Shown: positions 42,481 to 55,250 of the stretch, piece after piece
How positions within the stretch are numbered: position 1 is the first letter of the stretch
Layout of the letters: every line of letters begins with the position of its first letter
Assembly (NCBI GenBank): GCA_029891385.1
Contig: CM057232.1
Coordinates: 67,455,824-67,519,823, forward strand
DNA length: 64,000 nucleotides
Direction: 5' to 3'
Origin: Erythroxylum novogranatense
Lineage: Eukaryota; Streptophyta; Magnoliopsida; Malpighiales; Erythroxylaceae
Made by a program: the position numbers and the translations under genes
The notes under the pieces: model-generated
Seen by the model: the letters and a program-made list of their open reading frames with translations, nothing else
What the model was told of the DNA's origin: nothing
Databases searched by the model: none

Positions 42481-45400
42481 TTTAATTTTTCCCCTTCCCC
42501 ACCAGATGATACGGCATCGTGTTGCCGCCCCCCATAACGACATCATCTCATCTTCTGTGTAAATGAAAATAAGAGAGCTTCAGTCGATCTCCCGCTCGCG
42601 TTTCTGTCGCCTTCCCTCTTCCTCTACCTTCCCTCTCTCATCTTCTGTTGCGCTTGGAATCTGTGGAGGTTGCTTCACCAATTTTCAACCTTTTGTCATC
42701 TACAGTCGAAGTGCATGTGCTTATTGGTTGAGGTAAGTCATTGAACTACTTTGCTTGCGATTAATGTCAGGTAATGTTAGTTTTTGAGTCGATTGAAGTT
42801 GACGATTTAATCTGGGTTTAAGGTTGCTTAATCGTTTGTTTTGATTATCTATAACACAATGCATTTAGGTTTGCATTGTGTGACAGTATCTTCTTCCCAG
42901 CCTTATGTTCATCTACCTTTCATTGATTTAGGAGGAAATTCATCTTCGCAACACTCTGTTAAGTTAAAGGGGGTGATAGCACTAACTCTTAGTCAAATAT
43001 GACTGTTTATCCTTGTCTTGTAGATTGGATTTAATCTATCTTACATATTTGATTAGTTCTTTCACAGCCCCTATTTCTCCTAGCTGTAGAGTTTGTTGTT
43101 GAAGGATTGTTTTTCATCAGATATATATCTCACTTTAAAATCAGTCATCATATGAAGATCTTTTGGAATATGTGAAGATAGTCACTGGGAGCAGAGATTG
43201 ATTCTTTGTCTTGTTAAGTGGTTATTTGTATTGGGTGTAATTTGCATTTCTATTCATTGTATATTTTGTTAAGCTTAGCTTACATATATATTTATTTATT
43301 ATGCTCTCTATACAATCTGGAGGGATATAAATAAATGACTGCATAAGGGAATGGAGATGGAGGCTCAAATTCTGGTTGATTCTACTATATATTATATTAG
43401 AGAATTTATCACAGGACATGAAGCTCACTTTAAAATCATATATACACACACATATATATATGTATGTATGTATGTAAGTGTGTATGTATGTATGTATATT
43501 TGTTTGTATGTATGTATGATCTCTTTTTTTTAGTGTGATGTATGCTTATTGAAATTAAATGTGAAAGAGAGATTGTAGTTAAACTTTGGATTCACATCTT
43601 ATATGGTGTTGTTTTCTAGATATGAATTCTCAAATTTTGGCATTGGTTAGTTTATATATTATAAACAGTCTATTAATGACTTTAGTCTTTTGATCATGGT
43701 AGTTATATTTAAACCTCTGCTTTTGTTATAAGAGAAAGTAGACAAAAGAAATAGACATAGGATCCTAGAAAACCTCAATATTTGATTTATAATCTCCTTA
43801 TAGCCTATAAATTCATAGATTTCTTGAATCTTTCATTAGAATTCTATGGTGAAGTCACACTTTTCAGCTGAGCATCGTGTTTGACGTCATTCTCTTCCAC
43901 TGTTGAAGTTTTTATAGCTTTAGTATCCACAATTCTCACTTGTCCAGGAATTTTCTGCTTTAAAATCAGGCTATTGGTTCCGATTTCCATTTGCATTTCA
44001 GTGATAACAAAAGAGTTCTCAACTTCCATCAATTTTAACCCTAACAATTCATCATGGCAATCTGTTTTGAAAAGATTCCCAGTAGTCGTCTCTTACTTGC
44101 AAGATTTAGTGTTCATGGAAAGGTTACTGGTCTTTCTATCTTCTTAAGTTCCCTATCATGTCCAAGATTCATAATTGGGAACTTGTCTCCCCTTTTCTCC
44201 ATTTTTTTCAATCTTAACGCAAATTTTTGTTAAACATATTCTCTTCATATTTGTAGCTTGTGAGACCATACAAATCGGTTTCCCAAAAGAGCTTGTAAGA
44301 TAACTTAAGCCTTCAATTATCCAAAATTCAAATGGCACATCAGATTCGTGAGAATAGAGGGTGCAATTGTTTAGCTACTTAAAGTTTTTATGACCATCAG
44401 ATTCGTGAGAATAGAGGCTGTAATGGAAGTTAATAGATAATGATTAGGGTGAGATAAGGAAGGAAGCCATTGAAGAGAGTAGAATTGTTTGATGCATAAA
44501 CATAATTAATGGGCACTATTTTTATAGAGTCAGTAAAAATTAGGTTGAGATGGAGAAATTGGTTAGAGAATTGAAAATGCTCTATTTTCATAATCATAAG
44601 TAACTAAGATCCACCCGTTGTAATTGAACTTGGCAATTAGTCAATTATTTTTGTATAAGTGGTTGAGAATTTTAGGGAGGGATTCAAGTTGGCCCTCCAA
44701 GTTTAAGCCTAATCAAAATCCCGATCAACCCAAGTTTAACTTGTTGACTTTGAGTTGGATCGTTTCCTTTTCTTCATCTTTAAGTTTAATGTTTTAGCTA
44801 AGTCTTGGTCCATTCCTACTTTAATACATACTTTGGTGTAAGTAATATTATGAAATATAGTTATTCGAATAGTTTTTTAATATCAAAATATAATCTCTTA
44901 ATTTTACATGCTTTATGACAGATACTATTTGCAAGTGTGAGTAGGAGATAACTGGAGGAGCTATTGGAAAACAAGAACCAGGTATGCTAAATTATAAGTA
45001 TAAAATTGCTGGATTGTTAATTGTTTTATTTGCATTCATACTATAGTTATTGAATTTGCTATATGAGATGCCATATTTTGTTATATGGAATTATGCTAAA
45101 GTAAGAATCCTGCATTCAAACATAAATAGATAAATGAAATGTCATATTTTGCTTAATTTGTTTTATGATTGTTTTTCTATTACTCTCTCCCTAGTTCTCC
45201 AAAAAGTTTATCAAATAATAATACAAAGTATACATATTAGTATGTGTAGAGCAAAGCTACTATTTGTACAGATGTCTTAGCTTTGAATATGTATGATTCA
45301 AAATCTTCCTTCTTTTAAATTTTCTAAGTTGTTAAATAATGGTTTATGTGTTTTTTGTTTTATCTATGACTCTCATAGGTAGTTAGATTTCTTAGAGCCT

Positions 45401-45587
45401 AACCTAATAATTATGGGACATCAATTAGTAGCCCATTGTCAATCATAGATGTCAATCGGTACTACTTTAACAATTAGGTTTTCTACTACTTCATTTAGGT
45501 ACGTAGTAAACCTTTGCAGATCCTTCGCTTACTAACATAATATAATTTTCAAATTCAAATATTTAATAAATAGGTATTTGTTGTGCC
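42481..45587 (+). other. CACTA 5' region before the transposase, with LINE insert
   Basis: Probable promoter, untranslated leader and introns. A TATG/TGTA microsatellite lies at about 43456-43520. No exon was recognised before 45588. A minus-strand LINE ORF1 fragment lies at 43840-44345. Confidence 0.45.
43840..44345 (-). pseudogene. L1-type LINE ORF1 fragment inside CACTA
   Basis: The minus-strand frame 44338-44156 reads MPFEFWIIEGLSYLTSSFGK then ICVKIEKNGEKG, matching the DUF4283-type LINE ORF1 segment (LPFEFWTxEGLSYLASxxGKPLYxD ... ICVEIE). A further open piece, 44047-43844, continues on the same strand in another frame and has QKIPGQVRIVDTK. The LINE RT is absent, so it is a fragment carried within the transposon. 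Confidence 0.65.
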
Positions 45588-48500
45588 ATGGACAAGAGTT
45601 GGATGAACAATGTCAGGATTTCCCGTGAATACATTGATGGAGTGAGGATGTTTATGAATTTTGTGGCTGAAAAAAAGGGGAAAGAGTGTGACATTTCATG
45701 CCTGTGCGCACGTTACATGAATTGTTATAAGAGGTCTCAGACGAATGTTTTTGAACATTTAATGCAATTCGGCATGGACCAATCATACACCCGTTGGGTT
45801 TTACATGGTGAACCACTAAAATATAGATTTATCTCTAGGGAAGAAAGGCTTGATGTTGCAAATGTAGACATAGACGGGACGGGCATTGATATGAATGAAG
45901 GTGATGGTGATGATGAGGATGATGGGATGCAAGCTTTGCTTGATGATGCGGGTACTTTCTTAAATGATTGTCTAATTAATCAGGACGGACAGAGTCCTCC
46001 TATAGGCGTTGAAGATTCTATTATGGGTGGCTTTCATGAATTGTTAAGTAAAGCTGCTGAAGAGTTGTACCCGGGGTGTACGAATTATTCCAAGTTGTCG
46101 TTTTTAATAAATTTGCTTCATTTGAAAGTATACAACAAATGGAGAAATAAGTCATTTGACATGTTACTTTCTCTATTGAAGGATGTATTACCTGATTGTA
46201 AATCTTTGCCAAAGTCCTATTATGAAGCAAATCAATATCTACGGAGCTTAGGCTTAGGTTATGTGTCAATACATGCATGTAAGTACGATTACTGCCTATA
46301 TTGGAAAGAGTATGGGGACTTGAAAAGTTGTCCCCAGTGTGGAACATCAAGATGAAGAATTAATGATGGCAGGGGGTAAGAAGATACCACATAAAGTATT
46401 GCGGTACTTTCCATTAACATCTAGATTACAACGATTATTCATGTAAAGTAAGACCGCTAAACAAATGTCGTGGCATAATGATAGGCCTAAAGGTGACAGT
46501 AATAACATGATTCATCCTTCTGATGGAGAAGCATGGAAGAGTTTTGACGAGCTATATCCTGAGTTTTCCAGAGAACCACATAATGTTAGACTAGGCTTAG
46601 CAACAGATGGCTTCAATCCACATGGCAATTTGTCTATTTCATATAGCGTGTGGCCTGTTGTTCTCTTAGCATACAATTTACCCCCATGGATGTGTATGGA
46701 TGAGTCATTCTTTATGCTATCGTTGGTTATTCCAGGTACGAAAGCGGTTGGTAGAGACATTGACGTCTATATGAGACCACTAGTAGATGAGTTAAAGAAG
46801 TTATGGGAGATGGTTTTGATGTTTCCAAAGGAGATAATTTTCGATTGTATGCATCTTTAATGTGGACTATTAATGACTTCCCAGCCTATGGTACTGTTTC
46901 TGGGTGGAGCACAAAAGGCTATAAGGCATGCCCTATTTGTAACAAGGACACTCCTTCTTGTAAGTTAAGAAGTAAGATTGGTTACTTAGGCCACCGTCAT
47001 TTTCTACCTAATGATCATCCATGGAGAAGAAGCAAGAAGTTTGATGGCAAGAGTGATCATCGACCTATACCTAACTTACCTGATGGAGATGATATGGTGG
47101 CACAATTATGTCATATGCAGAATATATGTTATGGGAAGCACCCCAGCAATAAGAGGAGAAGGATATTGGAACGAGAGTTTAATTGGAATAAAAAAGTATT
47201 CTTTTTGAACTACCATATTAGCATAAGTTAAGATTAAGGCATAAACTTGATGTCATGCATATAGAAAAGAATATTTGTGACAATATCCTTGGTACTTTGA
47301 TGAATGTCGAAGGTAAAACCAAAGATACAATCAAGGCTCGGCTTGATTTGGAAGATATGAATATTCGAAAAGAATTAAACTTGATAAGAGCAGCGGATGG
47401 AACTATTGTGGGAAAACCTCCAGCATGCTATACCATGTCTGCAGATGAGAAGAAGAAGTTTTGTGAGTTTGTAAAGAAGGTGAAGTTTCCAGATGGTTAC
47501 GCATCGAATATATCTAGATCTGTTAATGTTAATGAAAGGAAGATTACTGGACTGAAGTCTCATGATTGTCATATATTGTTCCAAAGCATTCTTTCATTAG
47601 GCATGCATTCTATCTTGAACAAAGATGTGATAGGTGTTTTAATGGAGTTGGGGGACTTCTTTCGCTGAATTTGTAGACGAAGTTTGAATAAAGATGATGT
47701 ATAGAAGATGTGTCATGAGATTACTTTAATCTTATGCAAACTTGAAATGATATACCCGCCGGTGTTTTTTGATGTGATGGTACATTTGGCTATTCATTTG
47801 CCAAAAGAAGCCTTACTTGGTGGACCGGTTGTGTATAGATGGATGTATCTAATTGAGAGGTATTATTTAAACTGATCCTATTACTTTTAACATGACAGTA
47901 AATAGTGGCCTATCTAATTATGGTTAATCATTTATTAAGGTTCCTAGGTACACTAAAGGGATTTGTTAGAAATAAAGCACGCCCAGAAGGGTCAATTGCA
48001 GAGACGTATGTTATTAAAGAGTGCATGACATTCTGTTCAATGTATTTAAAAGGAATTGAAACAAACTTCAACGTACTAGAGCGAATCAATGATATGGTTG
48101 ATGGTAGTGACATTTCGGTATTCTTCCAACAATGTAAGCCGATTGGTGCTAGCAAAATAGTTGCTCTTCCTACAAATGAGCTAGAGATTGCACATTAGTA
48201 TGTGCTTATGAATTGTCATGAGATTAGGCCCTTTATTGAGTAAGTTTTTCTAACCTTTTGTGAAATTTATATATGTCATAAGTAGAGATAACTAATATAA
48301 TTTTGAACACCTTTATGATGACCCATAGTGAGCACATGGATGAACTGAGGCAACAAAGTCCATTGCATGTTGACAGGAGAAATAGAGAACAATTTTCTTT
48401 ATGGTTAAACCATCGGGTGAGAAGAAGGTTTGTACGTGGTGTTGACTAACAATTATATAGTATTAACTAATTTTCATTTCTTTTTATAGATGACGACAAT

Positions 48501-48833
48501 ATCTAGCTCCCGTGAAGGGAATATGTTTGAGTCTTTGTATGCATTAGCATGCGGACCTCATAGTTTGGTCCAAAAGTATACTGTATGCAATACAAATGGC
48601 ATGCGACTTCGCATTGAAGCCCGTGATATGTGAAAGATTACACAAAAAAGTGGTGTTGCAGTGTTAGGAAATTATGGGGAAGATAATATTACATTTTATG
48701 GGATGCTGACAGATATTATCAGGCTTGAATATGTCAGAGGTAAATGTGTTGTGCTTTTCAAATGCAAATGGCACGATCTTAGAAATTCGAATATGAGGGT
48801 GTTACGAAGTTTTGGTTCAAGGATGACCCATTT
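45588..48833 (+). pseudogene. CACTA TNP2-type transposase, N-terminal and catalytic part
   Basis: The transposase would cut the element at its termini. The first open block (45588-46355) starts MDKSWMNNVRISREYIDGVR with the transposase-associated zinc-binding domain (SCLCARYMN) and ends CPQCGTSR before TGA (family Trp). The TNP2 core follows: SDGEAWKSFDELYPEF, VRLGLATDGFNPHGN, YNLPPWMCM (46465-46860), then LMWTINDFPAYG and KACPICNKD (46803-47231), then DVMHIEKNICDNILGTLMN and a DUF4218-like part (47255-47668 and on to 48198). The DUF4216-like part (GMLTDIIRLEYVRGK, 48661-48833) is cut by the solo LTR. At least five stops or frame changes break it; one intron is likely near 48440-48489. Confidence 0.9.
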
Positions 48834-50033
48834 TGTTGGGACCTGATCCGGGAACCGGATCCCAACCGGAAAACGAAAGAACGGAGGAAACGAAACAACT
48901 GAAGCGGAATCAAAGAAGAAGCAAAGCGAATGCGGAAGCGAAAAATACGAAATATCGAAGTGGAAACAAAATGCGGAAGCCAAAAACGGAATCAAATGAA
49001 AGCGGACGCAAAGCAAATGCGAAGCGAATACAGAATCGAAACGGAAGCGAATCGGAAAGCGGAACCCAACCGAAACTCAGGAATCGGAAACAAAATGCGG
49101 ATCGAATACGAATTAAAACGGAAGCAAATGAAAGCGGAAGCAATAACTAATCGAACCAAACGAACACATCCGACATCCGGAAATAAAGAACAGCGAAAAG
49201 CGTCGCGTTGGAAACCCTAAGACGTTCCAAAATCCGGTATACTTTTTTTTTTCTTCTTATACCCATTTATCAAACTCATACAAAGAAATCTTATATCCTT
49301 TTTCCTTGGAAATTCTTTCTCATGCGAAATCTCAAAACTTAACCATATTCTTACACATTGGTATTAATCCCAAAATCATATTCATACAAATTTTATCGAA
49401 ATTTCGTGACATAACGACGCCTTAATCCTAACCCAAACCTGCAAAGTGTTCAAAATACACTTCTAAAGGCCCAAACAATCATACACACATCAAAATCAAC
49501 GGACCCTCCGTGCAGGATCTCGTGAGATAAACACAAACCTATTCTAAAGCGCTTTAAATTGTAATTCAATCCACTAGTCTCATCAATCAAACTCATTCCC
49601 AGAATCAAACATAAATATATATTCCAAAAATCATACACAAATTCATATACAAATTCCAAAATAGTCGAAATCTAACTTATACAAATGTCGAAACTGATAT
49701 CTTCACATTCTTTCATCCGATCTCCCTCGAAACACGGAGATGGGGATGAAAGGGTAAGCTTCGGAAGCTCGTGGATAACACATTTATCTGATGACAAATA
49801 AGCGAAATCATTTTCATAATCTTTCGCCAAAAGGGCTAAAAAATTTTCAAACTTTATAATTTTTCAAACAATTTCCTCAAACTTTTTTTTCATATTTTCA
49901 AACTTTTCATAGTCGTCTCACTTTTCTTATTTTCAAAAATTCTCGAATTTTCATAAATATGAATGCAACATCTGAAACAAAATTGAAAACACATAACATA
50001 TCATAATGGTGCAGCTAGGTCCAAGCAGAATGT

Positions 50034-50137
50034 CTTGCATATCCGTAGGCGGTCCATGCGATCGTGAAACGAAACGTACTACACTTTCCCACATAGCGGT
50101 CCAGTGTAGCCGTGAAGGGAGTCCGAAATCGGAGCTC
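50034..50137. other. Three hairpins in the long-LTR family, second copy
   Basis: The arms CTACACT (50079-50085) and AGTGTAG (50103-50109) enclose a loop nearly identical to that at 27271-27285. A similar hairpin with arms TTGCAT and ATGCGA lies just upstream (about 50035-50061), also followed by CGTGAA. A third, GGAGTCCGA/TCGGAGCTCC, lies at 50118-50137. Confidence 0.6.
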
Positions 50138-52328
50138 CGTGCCACTAGCGGGCAGCCGGGCGAAGGCTATACAAATAGAGACAGCGCTGACTCACCAAAG
50201 GACCTACCAAACCCACATAACACATATCGAAAACAGAAATTCAAATTGCCCGAAGGCACTTTCCAAAACCTTACTTTTCTTCAAATTTTCCACGAAATGC
50301 ATACAACTCAACTTATTCAATCTATCGTTCACTAAATTCAACAATCAAATCATTCAATCAAACAATAATTTCAGCAATTGAATAATGCATACACAACAAA
50401 TGCACTTTCAGAAATTTCTATCAATTTATCAAATCATTTAAAACAATGAATTTAAGCTTATGAAAATTTTCCAGAAAACATTCGGAAATCATAATTTCAA
50501 ACATTTACAAAACAATAATTTATCAAAATTTCACATTTTTGCTTTCTTTAATTTTCGAAAATTCGTATTAAGCTTACAGATCAAAATATAAATATGCTAC
50601 CCACCTCGAAATGACGCTAGGAACTTGTTCCAAGCTTCAATTTGATCCTTGCTTCTTTCCTTCTTTCAAATAAAAATGACCTAAGCCATAATCACTCAAA
50701 TTCACATCATAAATTTGCATAATTCTCAAAATTAACTATCGGAAATTCATAATTATCATATTTCCAAGCTATTTCAATTTCCAATTTTGAAAATCCCCAA
50801 TTTTCAAAATTGGCCTAAACTAATACACCCAATTAATTTCTTGAAATTAATTCCATATTTCATCAATTCATGCTATTTTGATGATTCTACACCTTTAATT
50901 CACAAAATTTGAGAAAACCCCAAATCTCTAATTTGGCCTAAACCCCAATTTATAATTTTCAAATTAAACTTCACCTAAAGCATAAACATCAAAATTAATT
51001 TAGGATATCTCAAATTCATCACTAATTGAAGCCATCTAAATCATCAATTTCAAAAACCCCCAAATTTTACTATTCATCATCTTCCTCACTAAGCTTTCTC
51101 TCTCTAAAATCTTCCATAACCAAAATTAACTCATCAATCACAAAATAAAACTCATAACATATAAACCCACATCATGTCTAATTAATCTAAACCAAAAACT
51201 TAACCAAAACTCAAAATCCAAATTTTTCTCTTACCTCTTTTCTTCTTCATTTTCGAAAATTCTTGGTTCCCAAAGCAAGCTTTCTTCTTCTTCTCTCCTT
51301 TTTCCTTGAAAACAACTCAAAACTCAAGCTAAAAGTCCCATAAATTTCGAAAATTTACTTTCTCTCTCTTCCTCTCCATATACGAAACTTCCACTTTCTT
51401 CTTCTTCTTAATTTCTTCTTCTTTCTTCTATAATTTTCCAAACTTCTCCAGCCCATTCGTGGCTTTTAATAAGCCAAAACGACACTTCCTTCATGTGTTT
51501 CATTAATTGATGGTCAAATGACCAAATTGCCCCTCCATTGCTACTTTATGTCATGCTCACTTGCGGGCTGATTCGCACTATCAATTTGGAGGAATTTGTC
51601 AAAATTTCCTTCTAGAGAAATGTTACTCTCAATCACACAAATCCAACGCCACCAACCTCGCTCAATTCTGGTCACCACACCAAAAGTTATGCACAAAACA
51701 GTTCGGGAATATCCATATTCTAACACATTTTCCATATACAATTATTTCCGTCCAAAATTTCACATTCTTAATCCCAGATTTGAAACTCGATGTCTTCATA
51801 ACAATTGTATCCTTATGTCTCTAGTTTAATTCAAAACAAGAATCGCCTCATTTCGATTTCCAGATCAAAAGTTATGCTCACAATACTCACAGGTGTTCCC
51901 ACTCCAAAAATTACACCCTAATCCGAACTTAAATTCAAAACTTAAAAGTCTTAGGGGCAAAATTGACATTTCATGTCTTCATATGATTTGTAGCCCCTTG
52001 TCTTATCTTTATTTCGCCTCAAGAATCACTTCAATCGGATCTCTACAGATCCCGAATTTCACAAAATACTGAACCATATTTGGAAAATTTTCCGACTCAC
52101 TTTGATTAAATTAATCTCCATTAATTTAATCTAAAAAATTCACAAATTTCTGTGAGGATGTAGATAATTGTCTTAGGAATCCAACACCACAAGAATCAAC
52201 TCAGTCGGATGTCGGACGGAAAAGATATGAGCAAAATAGTGAACAAAGGTCGGATTGGAGGAGGATAGTCAAGAAAACCAAAAGGAGCAAAACGACGTCG
52301 TATTATGGCGAGGATAGGGCGCGGTTGC

Positions 52329-52412
52329 TACGGCGATGCGGACATCGCCCTAGCGACGCGAGCCGAACACTCGCCATCTCTACGGCGATGCGGACGTCAC
52401 CCTAGCGACGGG
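52329..52412. repeat. GC-rich 52-bp direct repeat in the solo LTR
   Basis: TACGGCGATGCGGAC starts at 52329 and again at 52381, each followed by a CCCTAGCGACG segment. The patch is far richer in CpG than the surrounding LTR. Confidence 0.8.
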
Positions 52413-53134
52413 GGTACTTCAATTTTCCTTTTTTTTTCACATAAAAAATCCAAAACTTCCAAAATTCATAACTCTTACTCCCGAACTCCAATTTTGACAA
52501 ACTTAGTCTCTATAGAAAGCTTGAGGGAAGCTCTAAATCTTTCACGAAGGACATAAAACTCAATTCGACTCTTACGGAAGTCCATTTTCCGGTCAAAGAT
52601 ACTATCCTCTAATAATCATGCTAAAACCACAATATAAACTTGTAAAAATCATAACTTATTATTCCGAGATCAAAAAATTGCATACTTTATATCGAAATAA
52701 AGATCAAATCAAATCCTTCAACTTTCATGAAGAACATCAAAGCTCAATTAACCTCTAACTAGGTTAATTTCTCAGTCAAAGATTCAGTCATCATAATTAA
52801 AGCCAAAAGTCAACCTTATCAAACATAAACTTTGACTGATCATAACTTTCACTCCCGATATCGAAAAATTACAAACTTTATGGATACAGAAATCTCTTAA
52901 CATAATCTACAAGTTTCATGTAGATCATTTTCTCAAATTTTGCCTCAAACAAAAGTCAACTCTCAAAGTCAAACATGCTCTCTCCAAAAAGTCAAACTTT
53001 TTAAATCTTTCAAATTTTCACATTTTTTCTTTTTAATTCTTGCTATTTAACTTCATTTCAATCAACTCATCCACTTGATCATTCATATTACTAAATCAAA
53101 TTGTCACTCAAGGTTCAGGGTCCAACACATTTAT

Positions 53135-55229
53135 TGTTGGATCGGAAAAAGAAAACATGCTTTGTTTGGAAAAACGGTAGATTTCAAAACTTTTAAGAAA
53201 TCATTACTTGCAGCGGAAGCAACAAATCCAAATCAACATGCCAATCCATACATGATATGGTATAAGGATAATAAAATATAAACAAGATCGAGTATTACCG
53301 ACTCCTTCGCCATCTGACTTTAAATCCTCATTGCTTATCCTCTCCTTCTTCGTGTATTCAAATCCTTTGCCTTTGACTCTTTTCCTTTAGCAATCTACTT
53401 TCTCCTTGTTGTAGTATCCTCAACCAATTAGATTTACCACCTGTTCTTCAAGGATAATTAGGTTAACAAAATCCTTTGGTGGGAAAGGAGAAGAAATGTT
53501 TGAAGGAGATTTTTTAAGAAGAAGAAAAAGCAAAATTGAAACTCTTTCAATTGGTATTTTTCGATTCCCTCTTTCATGAAACGAGAGAAGGTGTAAAGAA
53601 CATGCAAGCACTCTTTCTTGCCTATCAATTTTGTATATGCATGGATGGAAGGAGAGAGAGGCATCAAATGCATCACTTCTTTCATTAATCACTCATAAAA
53701 TAGCCAATAAATGAGATTATCTTCATTTATCTTTATGATGGCTATTTGAAAAGACCATAACCTAAAATTCAATACCTAATTTCGGTTTTGCCAAGAAGAA
53801 AGAAGGAAGATGGTCCATCTAATGTACATCTTTCATCTTTAATCTAATGAATGCAAATAGGTTACAAGCCAACATTAAAAGACAACCATTAAACCATTTA
53901 ATGGTAAGTTCATAACTCCATTTAATGATGATTAACCATAATAAAGACCATCTTTATTTAGCATTTTAATGTCAAATGTGTGGTTACACATTTAACCGAG
54001 GAATAACCGAAATTGATATCTTCTTCTTAATAAAATTGTTTTAATATAATTAATCTAATTAATTACATTAAACCAAAAACCAAGCCCATTACTAAATGTA
54101 CATTTGGGCTTCTTTAATTAGACCAAGCCCAAGATTCAATTATGGGCTTCTAATTAACCTCCATTTATATTTCTTACTTAGCTTGATAACCTTCCTTAAA
54201 GCCAAGTGGGGACTCTGATTGGACTTTGATAATTCAAGCTCCAATAAGCCCAGAATTAATTCAATCTCATTGGAATTAATTCTAGCTTATTAACTAAATG
54301 TCATTTCACTAAAGACAATTAGTTGAACTCTTGAATTATTAAATATTATGAAAATATGTCGAATTGGAAACCCTATTTAGAACCTTATTATAGCCATCCG
54401 CACAACAAAGGGTAAAATTACCGTTTTACCCTTATGTTGGTTTTTCCTTCTAGATCTCTCATTTTACTTTATATGGTGATTAACATATAAGATCTCATCT
54501 CAGTGTTAAGACTTGATGGGTAGCTAGTCCATCAAACTACTGGCGCCAGTTTAATCACCAAATCTCCTTAAAACATCTAGAAGAGATGATAACACTATAA
54601 ACTCTTTATTTGAGTGAATGTTCCCTGATACATGTTTCAATTAATAATTCCAACATGCAGACATTGGATTAATACTCTGTGAAAATCCATTCTGATCATA
54701 TCAAGAATTATAATGAAACATATATGAGTTCACCACTCATCAAGATTATGGTTCATAATAAGCGAATGCTTAAGTTGTATGTTTTAAGATTAAAGTAACG
54801 ACCCACTTTATTCTTGAAAACATACTTAATTCCAGATTCATTTAATAGTGCCATTATCGATAGTCAACTACTATCATGATATGAAACTCATCATTCCCTT
54901 GAAGTAAACTCCTTTACTTATATAGAGATAAATCGCAACACTATAGTCTAAACCATAATCAAGCGACTAACTTGATTATTCAACTGTGAATCAATTAATT
55001 CAGATTCTAATAATATACATGTTTCCCATACATCTCTATGTATATGTATATTACTTACAAAAGAATCTTGGTACCTTATGACCAGATATATAATGCTCAT
55101 ACAGATAAAACCAAACTCTTTTGTTTTACTAATAATAAATATTTTCATTACAAAACTGTAACTAAAGAAGATAAAGTTACATGTAAATACACTTACTTTC
55201 CAGGGCACTATATTTATATAACTCCAACA
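53135..55229 (-). repeat. Copia-2 3' LTR
   Basis: It begins TGTTGGATCGG and ends AACTCCAACA on the plus strand (2095 bp). Relative to the other LTR it has an additional segment of about 0.1 kb near 54660-54775. The ORF pairs at 53420-53692 and 61215-61487 are the same LTR sequence seen twice. Confidence 0.92.
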
Positions 55230-55250
55230 ATCTCCCACTTGCCCTAAAGC
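55230..55250 (-). promoter_or_regulatory. Copia-2 polypurine tract region
   Basis: The minus strand reads AGGGCAAGTGGGAGATTG immediately before the 3' LTR, a typical Copia polypurine tract. Confidence 0.75.

Larger units (their letters stand above)
48834..53127. repeat. 4.3-kb solo LTR (long-LTR family), nested in CACTA
   Basis: It begins TGTTGGGACCTGATCC and ends CAGGGTCCAACA, flanked by a perfect duplication CATTT (48829-48833 and 53128-53132). It is homologous along its length to the solo LTR at 25373-30581 but lacks the 597-bp duplication and is strongly diverged. No PBS, PPT or element gene is seen. A GC-rich patch at 52290-52415 contains a 52-bp direct repeat. Short ORFs inside are incidental. 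Confidence 0.87.

Noticed and set aside
48833..49220. Plus-strand ORFs rich in Arg, Lys, Asn and Glu
   Set aside because: They come from GAA/GCGGAA-rich low-complexity sequence at the start of the solo LTR and have no counterpart in the other copy.
53420..53692. ORF found twice (also 61215-61487), suggesting a conserved small protein
   Set aside because: The two places are the two LTRs of Copia-2, so conservation reflects duplicate DNA.
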